Below, piece after piece: positions 33,401-44,639 of a DNA stretch of 64,000 nt (positions are counted from its first letter, which is position 1; the number at the start of each line of letters is the position of its first letter). Origin of the DNA: Spirogloea muscicola (taxonomy: Eukaryota; Streptophyta; Zygnematophyceae; Spirogloeales; Spirogloeaceae); NCBI GenBank assembly GCA_009602725.1, contig WELB01000063.1, positions 582,500 through 646,499 of the forward strand, given 5' to 3'. The translations under genes and the position numbers were made by a program. The notes under the pieces are model-generated. The model was not told the DNA's origin, ran no database searches, and was given only the letters and a program-made list of their open reading frames with translations.

Positions 33401-33960
33401 CTATGGGCGAGCCCTTTCTTTTGCTCCTCACTCGTAACTACTGAGGGGTCCGTCCTCCCCCGTTCTGACATAGCATCTTCAGGCCCCTTCGTAGCTGCTT
33501 AGCACTTCTTAGGCCCTCCGTCATTTGGCCCCTTCGAATTTTTGTCAGTTCTCTTCGGGCTGGCTTTTCACAGCCTTGCCCCCATTGGGAGTGCCACTTC
33601 TTTCTTTTTCTTTCAACTGACTGTTTCGTGGCTACTTGCTTCCTTGTGTGTTTTAGCGTTTTTCCCTGGCCCCTTCGAACTTTGTTATTTTCTGGGCTGG
33701 CCTCTCCCAGCTACCGCCCTCTCCTGGAAGCGTCTTCCTTCCTTATCGACACCATCTGGCACTCGAGGAGTCATGGAGACTAGATTTTGCATAACTGCGC
33801 CATCTGGCCATCTGGGACTCTGTCCACTTCTTTGGCTGGCCTCTTGCAGCCATCTCCTCACTCCGGAGCTGCTTTTCCGCAGAAAAACCCCATTGCTGCT
33901 TCTTCTCATTGAAGTAGTGTCGCACTGCTCCTTCCGAAGCATCCATCTGCAGCTCGTGAT
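33400..33960 (+). mobile_element. LINE hairpin tails, three in a row
   Basis: 33,435-33,610: 3' UTR plus tail of the LTRNY subfamily (ctcgtaactactgaggggtc; cgggctggcttttcacagcc). 33,670-33,750: tctgggctggcctctcccagc. 33,805-33,880: tttggctggcctcttgcagcc. Little else is recognisable; all are short 5'-truncated ends. Confidence 0.7.
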
Positions 33961-34124
33961 CCATTGACACGATGATAATTGACAGAAGCTAGCACAACAT
34001 CTGACTGGGATGCCAGTGATGCGTGATCAGAGGTATCGTGTTTGTCACGTTGTGACTCTGTGTCGTCACTGAGAACTCATCTTCTTCTTCTTTTATTATA
34101 AGCTGTGTTTTGTCCCTCTTTCAA

Positions 34125-34760
34125 ACACAGGGAGTGGCTGGGAAAGGCCAGCCCAAAAAGAATGGACAGGTCCAAAGAGCTGAAAGGGGCCTAAACCACA
34201 CAGCTATGCACGAGACTACAGCGGATGGGAGCTTAGTAAACCCGAGTCAGCAGCCGGAGTAGATTTCAGCAGGAAAGAGGCACCCCAACGAGACCCAGAA
34301 GTAGCAGCTATAGCGCGGCCTGCCCGCAAGTGCACGGCGTGAGCCAGGAGGCGCTGGAAAGAGACTGACAGCCGCATGTGGAAGACCTGCACATGCGAGC
34401 CAGCAGCGTTGAAGCTGGGCAGCTCCCCTGGCTGACCCTGCCGAAGATCGATGGCCTGCCGGGCAAGCCGCTGCAGGAGGTCCAGCTAGCTACTGCCGAT
34501 GCCCCGTGCACATCTATCGCAAGCGCCACGAACTCATCTCCAGCCGGCTGATCTGCACATCTGCGCTCCTTGCCACGGGAGCCGCCGTGCCGAGCGCATA
34601 CCCTGCTGTCGACGTGAACTTGGTAGGGTTGGCGGAGTCGACAGAGTCGGTATTCACGACATCCGCAGTGATGCGGGGACCTCCTCCAGGCGGGATGCGA
34701 CCAGGTCAGCGCGCCAGGTATGGAGGTGACCTTCCGCCCCCTGATCTGACATGACAGACA
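34125..34760 (-). mobile_element. LINE fragment, minus strand
   Basis: Tail at 34,128-34,190 (gaaaggccagcccaaaaag), then the C-terminal block and part of the endonuclease domain in degraded frame (CSGLPGRPSIFGRVSQGSC; ALAIDVHGASAVASW is IDVHGAFG.. of the intact copy). It is 5'-truncated near 34,760. Confidence 0.75.
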
Positions 34761-35705
34761 TGAGCATCTCGATCAGCAGCCACCGCCAATCTTAGCGGCC
34801 GCGAACTCGCGCCGCGTATGGACTGCCCACTTTAGAAATGCGATACATTAGTACACGGAAGGTAGCCCCATAGACCAAGTCATCAATCACTGCTCGATGG
34901 CCCCGATTGGAGGGCTGACAACCATCGCGTATCCAATTGGACGGTATCAAGCTACTCAATATCCTGATCGAACGGTCCAAAATAGTCGTGCGAGTAAACA
35001 TGTAACTGCTGGCAGTGCGGTGCAAGAGGTCGAGCCACAGAGTCCCGAAAGCCCCGTGGATATGTATAGCGAGGAAGACAGTGCTTCCCCGCCCCTGTGA
35101 ACCTTGTCTATCCTTTCCGAGGTGGACTCAAATTGGAAGAGCTGTTGTGCCTTTCACAGCCCTCGCCCTTTTGGAGGTCACCTTTCTCTAAAAGTAAGGC
35201 GATGGCTGTGAGAGGACTGCTTGGATACACATCTTCAAACACCTCTTAACACAAAACAGCCATTCGTTCCAAAAGCAGTCGCGAGAGCTACTAAGACACC
35301 TGAGACACAAATCACCCAGTGCTTCAGCGATAGCAATCACAAACAACCCTTGTATCCAGACATGAATCTACAAGGTCATCCATCTTTAGCACAAGAGACT
35401 TCGACCGGCGAGATGTATTACTCATCCTCTCTACATCAAAAGAACCACTGTCGTGCCACGGTAGGCGTTGCCTCCAGTGGATCATACAATACAATATGTT
35501 GAAAAAGTGGGTTAGGATGAAGGCAATTTAGTGCTGAAAGCAGCTTTCATTCACTGTGAATCGGTCGAGTTTACCTCTTGTCTCTATTTGGTCAATGCAA
35601 CTTCATCCACTTCAATTACGTCGCACATCTGTGTTGTTTTTAAGCGGTTTGACAATTACCAAAGATCCTTAAATACAACTACCTTACAAAAGACGCACTT
35701 GCATT
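34761..35705. other. Gene-poor segment
   Basis: 34,770-35,100 and 35,220-35,700 show no motif or repeat that I recognise. 35,100-35,215 is a diverged LINE tail (ttgtctatcctttccgaggt, tttcacagccctcgcc). Moderately AT-rich; possibly old, eroded LINE DNA. Confidence 0.4.
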
Positions 35706-35777
35706 TGTGGCCGCCGGGAGTCGAGCCCGGGTCTCCACGGCCACAACGTGGGATTCTTACCACTAAACTACGGCCAC
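35706..35777 (-). tRNA. tRNA-His (anticodon GTG)
   Basis: The minus strand folds as a cloverleaf: acceptor GTGGCCG/CGGCCAC, anticodon stem CCACG/CGTGG around loop TTGTGGC (anticodon GTG), T arm CCGGG-CTCGACT-CCCGG, discriminator A. No intron and no encoded CCA; A73 without an encoded G-1 fits a nuclear cytosolic tRNA-His, which gains G-1 after transcription. A short T run about 16 bases downstream (35,687-35,690 on the other strand) can act as the Pol III terminator. Confidence 0.93.
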
Positions 35778-35814
35778 TCGCGACTCTGCCTGTTTGCGCG
35801 GAGTGATTTGAGGT

Positions 35815-36455
35815 GGAGCTGACAGGATTATGACCGCTAGCAGAGTTGCGGCACGAGAGCGGGCGCGCGGTGCCCGTGGAAGCGGAAAGGGTGGCCAATC
35901 AATCTCGGTGGCCTCAACAACACACAGCGGCACCTTCTTGCTGGTGTCTCAGTCCTTAGCACTCCGGCTCCTTCAGACCTTGTCCATTCCTTTGGGCTGG
36001 CCTCTCCCAGCCACCAGTTCATCTGGCCGCGCTTGCATTCCTTCACAAAAGATCGCGGGTGCCAGAAGAAGAAGCCAGAGCCCACTGCAGCGGAGGTGTG
36101 TTGGCACGGGCTGCTACGGTCATGACAGCTGGCAGAATTGCAGCGCGAGAGCACAGCGCGCGGTGCGGAGGACTTGTGGCTGAGTTATGTTCATTTCACG
36201 AGTTTGTTAGATCGAGAGATCCTCTTGCTTGATAGCTGTTTCCTCTCGTCTCTCGACAGGAGGCAAAGGCGCAAGTGGTGTGATCCCTCCGTCACCCTCC
36301 CTTTCGAGAGGCCACGGGTGATCTCGTAGTCCTTGGTCTGTGGAGATGCGTGATGGGTGCTCCATTGATCGATCACATCTCGGCTAAACTAACGCCTGTG
36401 CTCGAGATATGGATATCTGTGCATCGATAAGAAATGCATGGATTCTTGGCTTCCG
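35815..36455. repeat. Repeat R with a LINE tail inside
   Basis: Segments near 35,875-35,900 (gtggaagcggaaagggtggc) and 36,055-36,170 (agatcgcgggtgccag; gagcccactgcagcgg) recur in the same order at 40,718-40,860. Here they are separated by a plus-strand LINE tail (about 35,945-36,050; ttgggctggcctctcccagcc, ctggccgcgcttgcattcc). 36,180-36,455 shows no recognised feature. Confidence 0.55.
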
Positions 36456-39400
36456 CCCACCTCGCGCTAGTCCGCGGGCGCCGCCGCCGCCGCCGCCGCC
36501 ACTCCTCCAAAACCCCTCCAAAACCCTGGGCCGCCGCCGGCGTCGCCGCCGGCGGCGGCCAGGGGTTCTGCCATCCCGCCTCTCGAACCGCCCAGCCTTC
36601 CGCAGTCGGCGCCATCGACGCCGCCCCCGTCACCGCCGCCTCCAACCCCGCCGAGCGAGCCGGCTTCACTTCCGTTGCCCCCACCTCACTCGCCCGAACC
36701 ACTGCTGTGGCAGCACTGCCAGNCCCCCCCCCCCCTCTTCCGCCGCCGTCACCCCCGCCTGCCGACCCCGCGCGCCTGCTGTGCCCAACTTGTCCGCGGG
36801 ATTTCGCAACTCGCCGCGGTGTCTCATTGCACCGGAAATACTGCAAGGGGCATGCCAGCTCCACCGGCACGCCGCCCGCAGCGGCCGTCGCGGCTTGCAG
36901 CCCCATCGCCCCGGCCCTGGCATCTACTCAGGCGGAGCATATCACGGAGCATACCACGGAGGCCACTACTTCATCGCCTCCCGCCCGAGAGAAGCGTCGG
37001 GCACCTGCGTCATCGCCTCCACCATTGAGATGCGAGGGGACCCACGAGGTGACCACGCTCCTCCATCCTCAGGGTACCATACCCCATGTGCTCGACCTTG
37101 ACGTCCCTGAGTGTGCTTCTCCGGCGACAGAGGTGCCGCAGCCACCACCGCCCGCCGAGCCGTCGCCACCACTGCCGCCGTCGTTCCCACCGCCCCCATC
37201 TCCCCCAACGCCGCCTTCCCAACCATCCGCCATCCCGCTTCTCGAACCGCCCGGCCTTACGCAGTCGGCGTCATCGATGCCGCCCCCGTCACCGCCGCCT
37301 CCAACCCCGCCGAGCGAGCCGGCTTCACCGCTGTCGCTCCCCCCTCACTCGCCCGAAACACTGCTGTGCCAGCACTGCCAGAGGACCTTCACCTCGCGGT
37401 CCGGCCGGGCCAACCACGAGCAAGCCTGCACGTGCAGTAACAACCGTGCGGCACAGGCGCGGAGCGCAGCGGCAGCGGTTGGTCGTCGGGGAAGACCAGG
37501 CAGGCCTCCTGCGCCGTCCCCGCCCACGCCCCATCACTGGCAGTGGCTAAATGGCCTCGACCTGGCCGCAGTCCACCGCCAGGCGGCCCTGCCGCTCCTC
37601 CGCCACGTTCCGCGCTGGGTGCGCCCGCACCCCCGCCGCGCGCTCCACCCGGTGACGCAGCGGATCGTCGCGGACCACCGGGACGAGGCGGCGTGGAAGT
37701 TATTCCTCCTCTTCCCCCGGCTGCTGCTCGGGCGTGTCTCTCCCGACAGCCACAAGTAGGGCCAGCAGCCCCTGCTGGAGCGCGTCCAGTTGTTCGAAAG
37801 CAGGCACTGGGAGGAGCTTCTGGCGCGTCATGACGCCGCCGTGGCAGCCTCTGCGGCCAACCGTGGTGGCACAGGGGCAGCGCCCGACAGGGCCGCCAGC
37901 ATCTGCCGGGCACTTCGCTTTGGCCACGCGGGTGAGCTTTCCAGGGCTGTGCAGGCCCTCGACGATGCGATGCTGGCGCCGACCAATGTGGCGACTCGGG
38001 CGGCCCTGGACTCCCTGTACCCCCCTGCCACCGTGGTTGGCCGCCTTCGCACCTCTAGAGGAGGTGGTCTTGGATGCCAATGCCCTCAAAAAGGCTCTGC
38101 AGACCAGCTGTCGCGCAGCCGCCGGCAGCTCCTCCCGCATGCTTACTGAGCACCTGCAGAAGATCTTCCTCGAGGGAGAGGCTGGGGACTTCAACGCGCT
38201 GCTGCAGATCTGCCAGCAGCTGGCCCGGGCCAATGTGCCGGCCAGCATCTGCGGCGTACTGTGCACCAGCACGCTGCTCGCCCTCGACAAGCCGAGCGGG
38301 GGAGTCAGGCCCGTTGCCATTGGGGAGGTCCTCTACCGCCTGGTGAGCCGCGTTCTCTGGCAGCAGCATGCGGGGCCGACGCAGGTGCACCTGGCGCCAC
38401 ATCAATACGGCGCGGGGCTGCGGAGTGGGGACGAGGCCGTGGTCCACGGGGTCCGTGCAACCTTGGACCAACACCCGGGGTGGCTGGTACTGGCCGTCCA
38501 CTTAAAAAAATGCGTTCAACACCGTGGAGCGCGCCTGCATTGCGGAGGAGCTCCGGGCCGCCTTCCCTTCCTGGTACCCTTTTCTGCTTGGGGTACGGTC
38601 AGCCCAACGACCTCCTCTGGAGGACAGGGGGTGACCAAGTGGAGGTCCTGCAGTCCCAAACGGGCACGCGGCAAGGGGACCCCCTCGCTGGCTTCTTCTT
38701 TGCGCTCGCTCACCACCGGGCTCCGCAGGCTACTGCGGCGGCACATCCAGGGGTCCTACTGCCCACCTTCGCTGACGACACCACCATGGTCGGCCCTCCG
38801 GAAGACGTGGCGGCGGCCTTCGTCACCTCCGAGCGGCAGCTGGCCACCCTCAGCCTGTCCACCCGGGTGTCGAAGTGCGCGGCTTGGTCCCCCTGCGGCC
38901 TCCCATCCACCCCGGCGCTGCCCCACGGATGCCTGACTCCTGCAGACGGCTTCACCCTCCTGGGGGTCCCCATCGGTGCGCCGTCCTTCGTGGAGGGGCA
39001 GCTGCGAGCCCGCCTCGAGGAGCACCTCCAGCCTGCGGCCCGGCTCCCCGAGCTGCAGGATATGCAGCTGGCTCTGGCCATGTTGACCAAGGCCATTGCG
39101 CAGAGACCCCAGTATCTGACGCGGGCCAGCCGTCCCCAGGGGCGCTGGCGGCGTACGCGGGTTTCGATGCAGGCATGGTGACGAGCCTGGCGGCCCTGGT
39201 CCGCCACCAGGGCTTCCTCTAGTCGCCTGCCGCTCTTCATCAGGCAACGCTACCCCTCAGTTACGGCGGTCTCGGCTTGCGCCCGCTTTTCCGTTCCTGC
39301 CGGGCCGCGCACCTCGGCAGCTGGGCGCAGACAGCCGTCTCCGTGGCCCAGCGCTTCTTGGTCCACGGCCAGCGTGCGCTGGAGCAGGCGGCAGTGGAGG

Positions 39401-40592
39401 TAGAAACGGGTGTGCTGCCTTCCCAGGCGTCGCTACGCTCCGCCCACCAGGAGCTGCTCGCGGGGCACCCGGACCTGGTGGCCAAGGCGGTCTCCTTTGC
39501 ACACCTCGCGCACACCGCCGACCTGCGCGTCCAAGCGCGCTTCGCAGCCGCGATGGACAAGGCCGCCTTCACCACCGCCTTGCTGCAGCTCCCGAAGGCC
39601 GACCTTGGCGGGCGCGCTAGACTCCACCTAGCCTCTTCCCCGGGGGCCGCGGCGTGGCTCCAGGCCCTCCCCCTCAACGACGCCCTCACTCTCCTGGACG
39701 AGGTATTTCGCAGTGCCGTCCACCGGCTCCTGGGCCTGCCGCCGCCATGCCTCCAGGGTGTGCGTCTATGCGAATGTGGCTAGCGAGGGGCCGAGCCTGG
39801 GGAGCTGGCCGCTCATGTTCTGCGCTGTTCCCACAGCGGAAAGCGGACAGCGGCCCACGACCGCCTCCGGGATGCGATGCATGGCATCCTGGTGGAGGCT
39901 GGGTTCTCGGTGGCAGCGGAGAACTCCGCCATCATGCCGCTCCAGCACAGGGCCGACGGTCTCCACGCACATCGCGTCGACCTTGTGGCCACCCCACAGC
40001 CGGCGGGCCACGTCTTATCCTGGACATGGTGACCACAGACGCATACGACCGCTCACACCCAGCCCAATGTGCCATCAAGGCTGGGTATGCGGTCGCCTGG
40101 GCCGCTCGAGCTAAGGAGCTCAAATATGCTGATCATCTGCGGGAAGACGAGTTCTTCCCGCTGGCTATCGACACGCATGGGGCGTTGGGCGCTCGGTGGC
40201 TTGAGCTGCTCAACCAGCTCGCCCGCCAAGCCATCGTCCGCCGCTTCCATGGGGAGCCAGTGGACTTTCCTGCAGCCGGGTCGCTAGCGCAGGTGTACCG
40301 GATGCGCTTGGCCGTCTCGCTGCAGAGGTCTATGGCCCGCGTGCGGCACCTGCGTGCCGGCAGAGCCCTCGCTGCTGCCTCTGGCTCTCGCCAGGGGACC
40401 CACTTCCAGGAGCCTAGCTTCTCTGACCTGAGGCTGCTTAGCAGGGGCTACTTAGTAATATGTAGCTGCTTTGTTTCTTGTTGTGCTTTTTTCTCTTAGC
40501 GCTTCCCCTGGCCCCCTTCTCGTACTTTGTTCCTTCTTTTTTGGGCTGGCTATTCCAGCCCCTATCCTCAATGGGCGAGCCCTTTCTTCTTG
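36456..40592 (+). mobile_element. Near-full-length, decayed LINE copy
   Basis: The 5' end matches the intact element from about gcgctagtccgcgggcgccg (36,460). The coding region is in several frames over about 36,480-40,450. In order it holds two zinc fingers (CPTCPRDFATRRG at about 36,782; CQHCQRTFTSRSG at about 37,370), a Pro-rich hinge, reverse-transcriptase pieces (GVRPVAIGEVLYRLVSR at about 38,305; TFADDTTMVGPP at about 38,766), the CCHC region (CECG at about 39,770) and endonuclease end (LDMVTTDAYDRS, AKELKYADH, FPLAIDTHGALG). It closes with LRLLSRGY and a tail with ttgggctggctattccagcc. At least five interruptions break the frame (a stop near 37,758 and frame changes near 38,090, 38,510, 39,180 and 39,780), so it is dead. 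An internal direct duplication adjoins the single N at 36,723. Confidence 0.9.
36571..37382. repeat. Direct duplication inside the decayed LINE
   Basis: About 152 bases at 36,571-36,722 (catcccgcctctcgaaccgc to cagcactgccag) recur at 37,228-37,382 with about 90% identity. The first copy ends exactly at the single N (36,723). The intact element has only one such hinge segment. Confidence 0.85.
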
Positions 40593-40960
40593 AAAAATGA
40601 AAGTGTCGCGATCATTCCCCCTCTCGGCCGCCCAGGGCCCACCGTCGAATTGCAAGTTGAATCCTTGTGAGATCTCATCTCGATTGCCCCATCTTCCCGA
40701 CTCACCGAGGACAGCCGTGGAAGTGTGAAGGGTGGCCGATCCCCATAGCCCAACAATACATGGAGGTGCCCGGGAGATCGCGGGTGCCAGAGCCCACTGC
40801 AGCGAAGGCGTTGGCAGGAGGAGCTGACAATAGCGCGGCCGCAAGAGGCAGTGGGACAAGAGCCACAGACGGCGGAGCCCATGCCGGTGCCAGAGCTTTT
40901 GCGGCTCGTGCACGAGGAGCTGCCGGCGCAGCTCGAGAAGCGCAAGCCCGCTTCTCGAGC
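40593..40960. other. Repeat R copy, no gene
   Basis: Contains the uninterrupted form of repeat R (40,718-40,860). Otherwise GC-rich and without recognised coding content. Confidence 0.45.
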
Positions 40961-40964
40961 AATC

Positions 40965-42820
40965 CGTGGAGACCCATAGGCAGCAGCGATAGCAAGGCCT
41001 GCTTGCAACTGGACGGCGTAGGCAAGGGAGCGTTGGAACGAGACCGCCAGGCGCATACGGATTACCTGGGCGAGCGAACCGGCGGCGTTGAAACCGGGCA
41101 GCGCCCCTGGCAGACCCGGCCGCCAGTCAACGGCCTGACGGGCAAGCCGCTGGAAAGAAAGCGCAGCCAGATTGACTGGTGGCTGTGAGAGGCCAGCCCA
41201 AAGCAATGGACAAGATCTGAAGGAGCCGGAGTGCTAAGTGCTACGACAGCAGCAAGGAGACTCTCAGTAACAGGCTGGAGGAGATCCAGCCAGCGGCTGC
41301 CGAAAGCCCCGTGGACATCGATTGCCAGAGCCGCGAATCCATCACCAACCGGGTGATCGGCGTATTTGCGCTCCTTGCCCCGGGCCGCCAGGCCGACCGC
41401 GTGCCCTGCAGTCGACGCCGATCTGGTGAGATTGGCGGAGTCGACGCTATCAGTTGTCCCACATCGGTGATGATGCGGGGACCGCCGCCGGGCGGGATGG
41501 CGACCAGGTCGGCGCGTCGGGTATGGAGCTGGCCGTCCGCACCCTGCTGGATGGGCATAATCGAGGAGTTTTCCACGGCCACCTTGTAGCCTGCCTCCAT
41601 GAACAACCCCTGCATGCCATCTAGCAGGAGGTCGTGGGAACCGGTCCTCCCGCCCCCGTGCGCGCAACGGAGCATGTGCGCAGCCAGCTCCGCAGGGTCG
41701 GTGTGACGGGCACCGCACTCGCACTGAGTGACGCCCACGAGGCAGGGAGGGAGGAGGCCCAAGAGCCGGTGGACCGCCGTCCGGAAGACCTCATCTGGCA
41801 TGGTGAGCGCCGCGTATAGTGGGAGCGCCGATACCCACGACGCCGCCCCAGGGGAGGAGGCTGAAAGAAGCCGGGCGCGCCCGCGAAGGTCAGGCGGAGG
41901 GAGAAGCTCCACCGCCTGGTCAAAAGCCGCTTCTCGACCAGCGCCGTGTAGCGTGCCTGGGCACGCAGGTCAGGGGTGTGGGCGAGGTGGATGAAAGGGA
42001 CGGCCTGCTCCGACATGTTGAGGTGGACAGTCAGGAGCCCGTCGCGGGCAGAGCTGAGGGCAGTCTGAAAGGGCAGCTGGCCGATCTCCACTTCAGCTGC
42101 CGCCCGCTCCAGGGCGCGGTGGCCGTGAACGATAAATGGCTGGCACATGGGGGCTGGGCTGCAACCTGAGCCCAGCTGCCCAAATAGGCCGCCTCGCAGG
42201 CGCGGGCATCTGAGCGGCATCCCAAGCCGCCACGGCTGGCCGGCAGGCTAGCCTGTAGCAGCGCAGCTGATGAGGTGAGGAACGCGGGGTGCTGCACGAG
42301 GGTGGCCGCGGACGCCGGGATGCCGGAGTCGAATGCCGCGTACGCTGCCTTCACCGCCGATGAGGGAGGGAGGGTGTGGGCCATTTAATGTGGCCGGTGC
42401 GCAATGCACCGCGTCAGCATAGCGGTCGCCAGCTGCATGTCCTGCAGCGTGTGAAGACGGTCCGCCGGCCGGAGGTGCTCCTGCAGCCGCGCCTGCAGCT
42501 GCTCCACCACAAAGGCAGGTGCGCCTAGGGGGACGCCGAGGAGGGTGAGGCCCCCAGCTGGTGTCTGGCAGCCCAAGGGCAGGCGCAGGTGGGCTGGTAG
42601 GCGCTGCGGGGACCAGGCGCTGCATTTGTCCGCAGCCCGGATGCCCAGGCCAATCGCGCCCAGCTGCAGCTCGAGGGTGGCGAAGGCTGCCACGACGTCC
42701 ACGGCGGTCCCACCAGCGTCCCCACCTTGGACCCCCGGCGGGCTGTCCCGCCGGGACCCACCGTGCCCGTGTGATTGCATTCTTTCAATCTGCGTGGGCA
42801 AGATGCTCTCTGACCTGAAG
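40965..42820 (-). mobile_element. 5'-truncated LINE copy, minus strand, carrying a 119-bp insertion
   Basis: Minus-strand frames give the late reverse-transcriptase region (LLGVPLGAPAFVVEQLQARL at about 42,520), the CCHC block (CECGARHTDPAELAAHMLRC at about 41,700), VAIPPGGGPRIITDV, LAIDVHGAFGSRW and, below 41,155, RQAVDWRPGLPGALPGF to about 40,965. It is broken in at least three places, and its own 3' end is not preserved. A tail-only copy (41,155-41,273) interrupts it, flanked by GCTGGA at 41,149-41,154 and 41,274-41,279. Confidence 0.85.
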
Positions 42821-42829
42821 GCTCAGTCC

Positions 42830-43305
42830 TTAGCCTCTGCTTTCAGGCCCCGCAGTCGCTGCTTAGCTCGTAGTTTGGCCCCTTCGAACCTTGTCAATTC
42901 TTTTCGGGCTGGCTTCTCACAGCCCTTGCCCCCATTGGGAGAGCCACTTCTTCTGCCGTCCACTTGCGTGCAAGCCGGCCCCTTGGCTGCTGCCGCCAAG
43001 TTCCGTCAGGCGACGCTCTTCCGCCGTCTAGTCAACCCGACCTGCACTTTGCTCAGTAGAGGTTGTTGAGAGTCCACTTGCTGACGTCTTGGATCTAGTA
43101 TCCTGCTTTTTGCGCCATCCGGCCCTTTCAGACCTCGTCCAGTCCTTTTGGGCTGGCCTCTCACAGCCGTTGCTGTCAACTTGGAAGAGCTGGTGTCTTT
43201 CTCTCCTGAACACTGCTGCTGATGCAAAAGAAACAGCTCTGCCAGATTCGGCAACGGCTGTGGGAGGCCGGTCCAAAAGAATGTACAAGGCCCGCATGGC
43301 GTGAG
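42830..43305. mobile_element. LINE tails
   Basis: 42,840-42,955 (+): ttcaggccccgcagtcgctg through gggctggcttctcacagccc to gagccacttcttct, LTRNY-type 3' UTR. 43,060-43,215 (+): second tail (ttttgggctggcctctcaca). 43,250-43,300 (-): ggccggtccaaaagaatgta. No coding content. Confidence 0.75.
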
Positions 43306-44639
43306 AAGCAGCATACTAGGGAGTGAGTGCAAAGAGAGTGAGTGGCGGCGGCGGCGGAGGCGGCGGCAGAGGCGGTGACAGCTCTCAGCATTCGGCTGTG
43401 AAAGGGCTTGTTTCACTAGGTCGACTGGAACTGACCCCTCAGTGGAGCATCAAACAACCCATGAGATCTTCGCTCTATCCTGTTGTTGTTGCGTATATGT
43501 TTGCATCAAGCTGACGCTACTGCACTGATGCCAGTCCGTGACAAAGGCGCAAAAATTGCCCAGAGGTGCACTGGTTTGGTACAGCCTTGGCAACAAGCTA
43601 CAGAACCACCTTCGAGCACCCAGTTGCCACTGGAGTCGCTGTGTGCTTTGACGCTTTACTGGCCCCTTCGAACTTTGTCCGTTCTTTTCCTGGGTTGGCC
43701 AATCGCCCTCTACTGGAAGAGTCTCCCTCTCCTTCCAAGCCTATCCTTCTCCTCTTCATCTTCTCCTCTTTCTCCTTACAATGCTTCTATCGTGTTCAGG
43801 TGTGGTGTAGCAGAACAATCCCTCGTTGCATAAAGCGGGACACACGCTGAGCTGTTTCATGGAAACCCCTGCAAAGGAGGAGCTTGAGAGTGAGCAGGGA
43901 CACAACACCACGGCCTCACCTTCAGGAAGGCCATTATGCCATCTTGATGCACTTGACAAGTGCCAGAATGATCCGATGATCTGCTCTGCTCGTCGCTCGA
44001 CCTTCGGAGCATGCCTTCTCATCCACATCCCAACCCCAAGCAACATGGCTATAAGCTGTGCCTTTGGTGCTCAAGTGCGTGCCAGTAGAGAGAATCACAC
44101 TTTACGCATTTCTTCTGTGTTGGTCGCATATAAAGCTCACAGAAAGAGCCCATTGTACATGCATGCAAAGTCAAAAGCCAACGACCCCAGATCAATGACT
44201 GCCAACTTTTTCTAAGCAAGGCGAAAAAATGAGACAAACATCCGGCATTGCGGCTCCCTGCATTTGTTGCCCGGGGCCCCAGCTGGCTCGTGTCACTCGC
44301 CAACACAAGAGAGAAGCAGCCCTTGTCCCCAAGCTTAGACAGCCCACGGCTGATGGGGTCGGCTCGGACATTGAGAGGAGTCAGGTGAGGTACAAAGAGT
44401 ATCTTCAGCTGCCTGGTGGACATCACCAGAATGTACGGGCATGCAGACTCTCTCGCCACCGCCAAGCTTCTGCAGCCACAGGTCGATTTTGCAAGGTCCT
44501 GCAGCAGCAGCTGCATTTTACGACAGGGACAAAAATTCCTCATAGAATCTGGAGGGCCACTCTTTGACGCCGCGCTGTGCGGCTCACCTCACAAAGGAGT
44601 CACGTCCTCGTTCGCCCTGTGCACAGTGACCAACACTCA
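43306..44639. other. Spacer and SPT2 3' flank
   Basis: Contains a GGC/GGA-rich stretch (43,340-43,380) and one more plus-strand LINE tail (about 43,655-43,735). The remainder is moderate-GC DNA with no recognised gene; 44,200-44,639 is probably the 3' UTR of the SPT2 gene on the minus strand. Confidence 0.45.
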
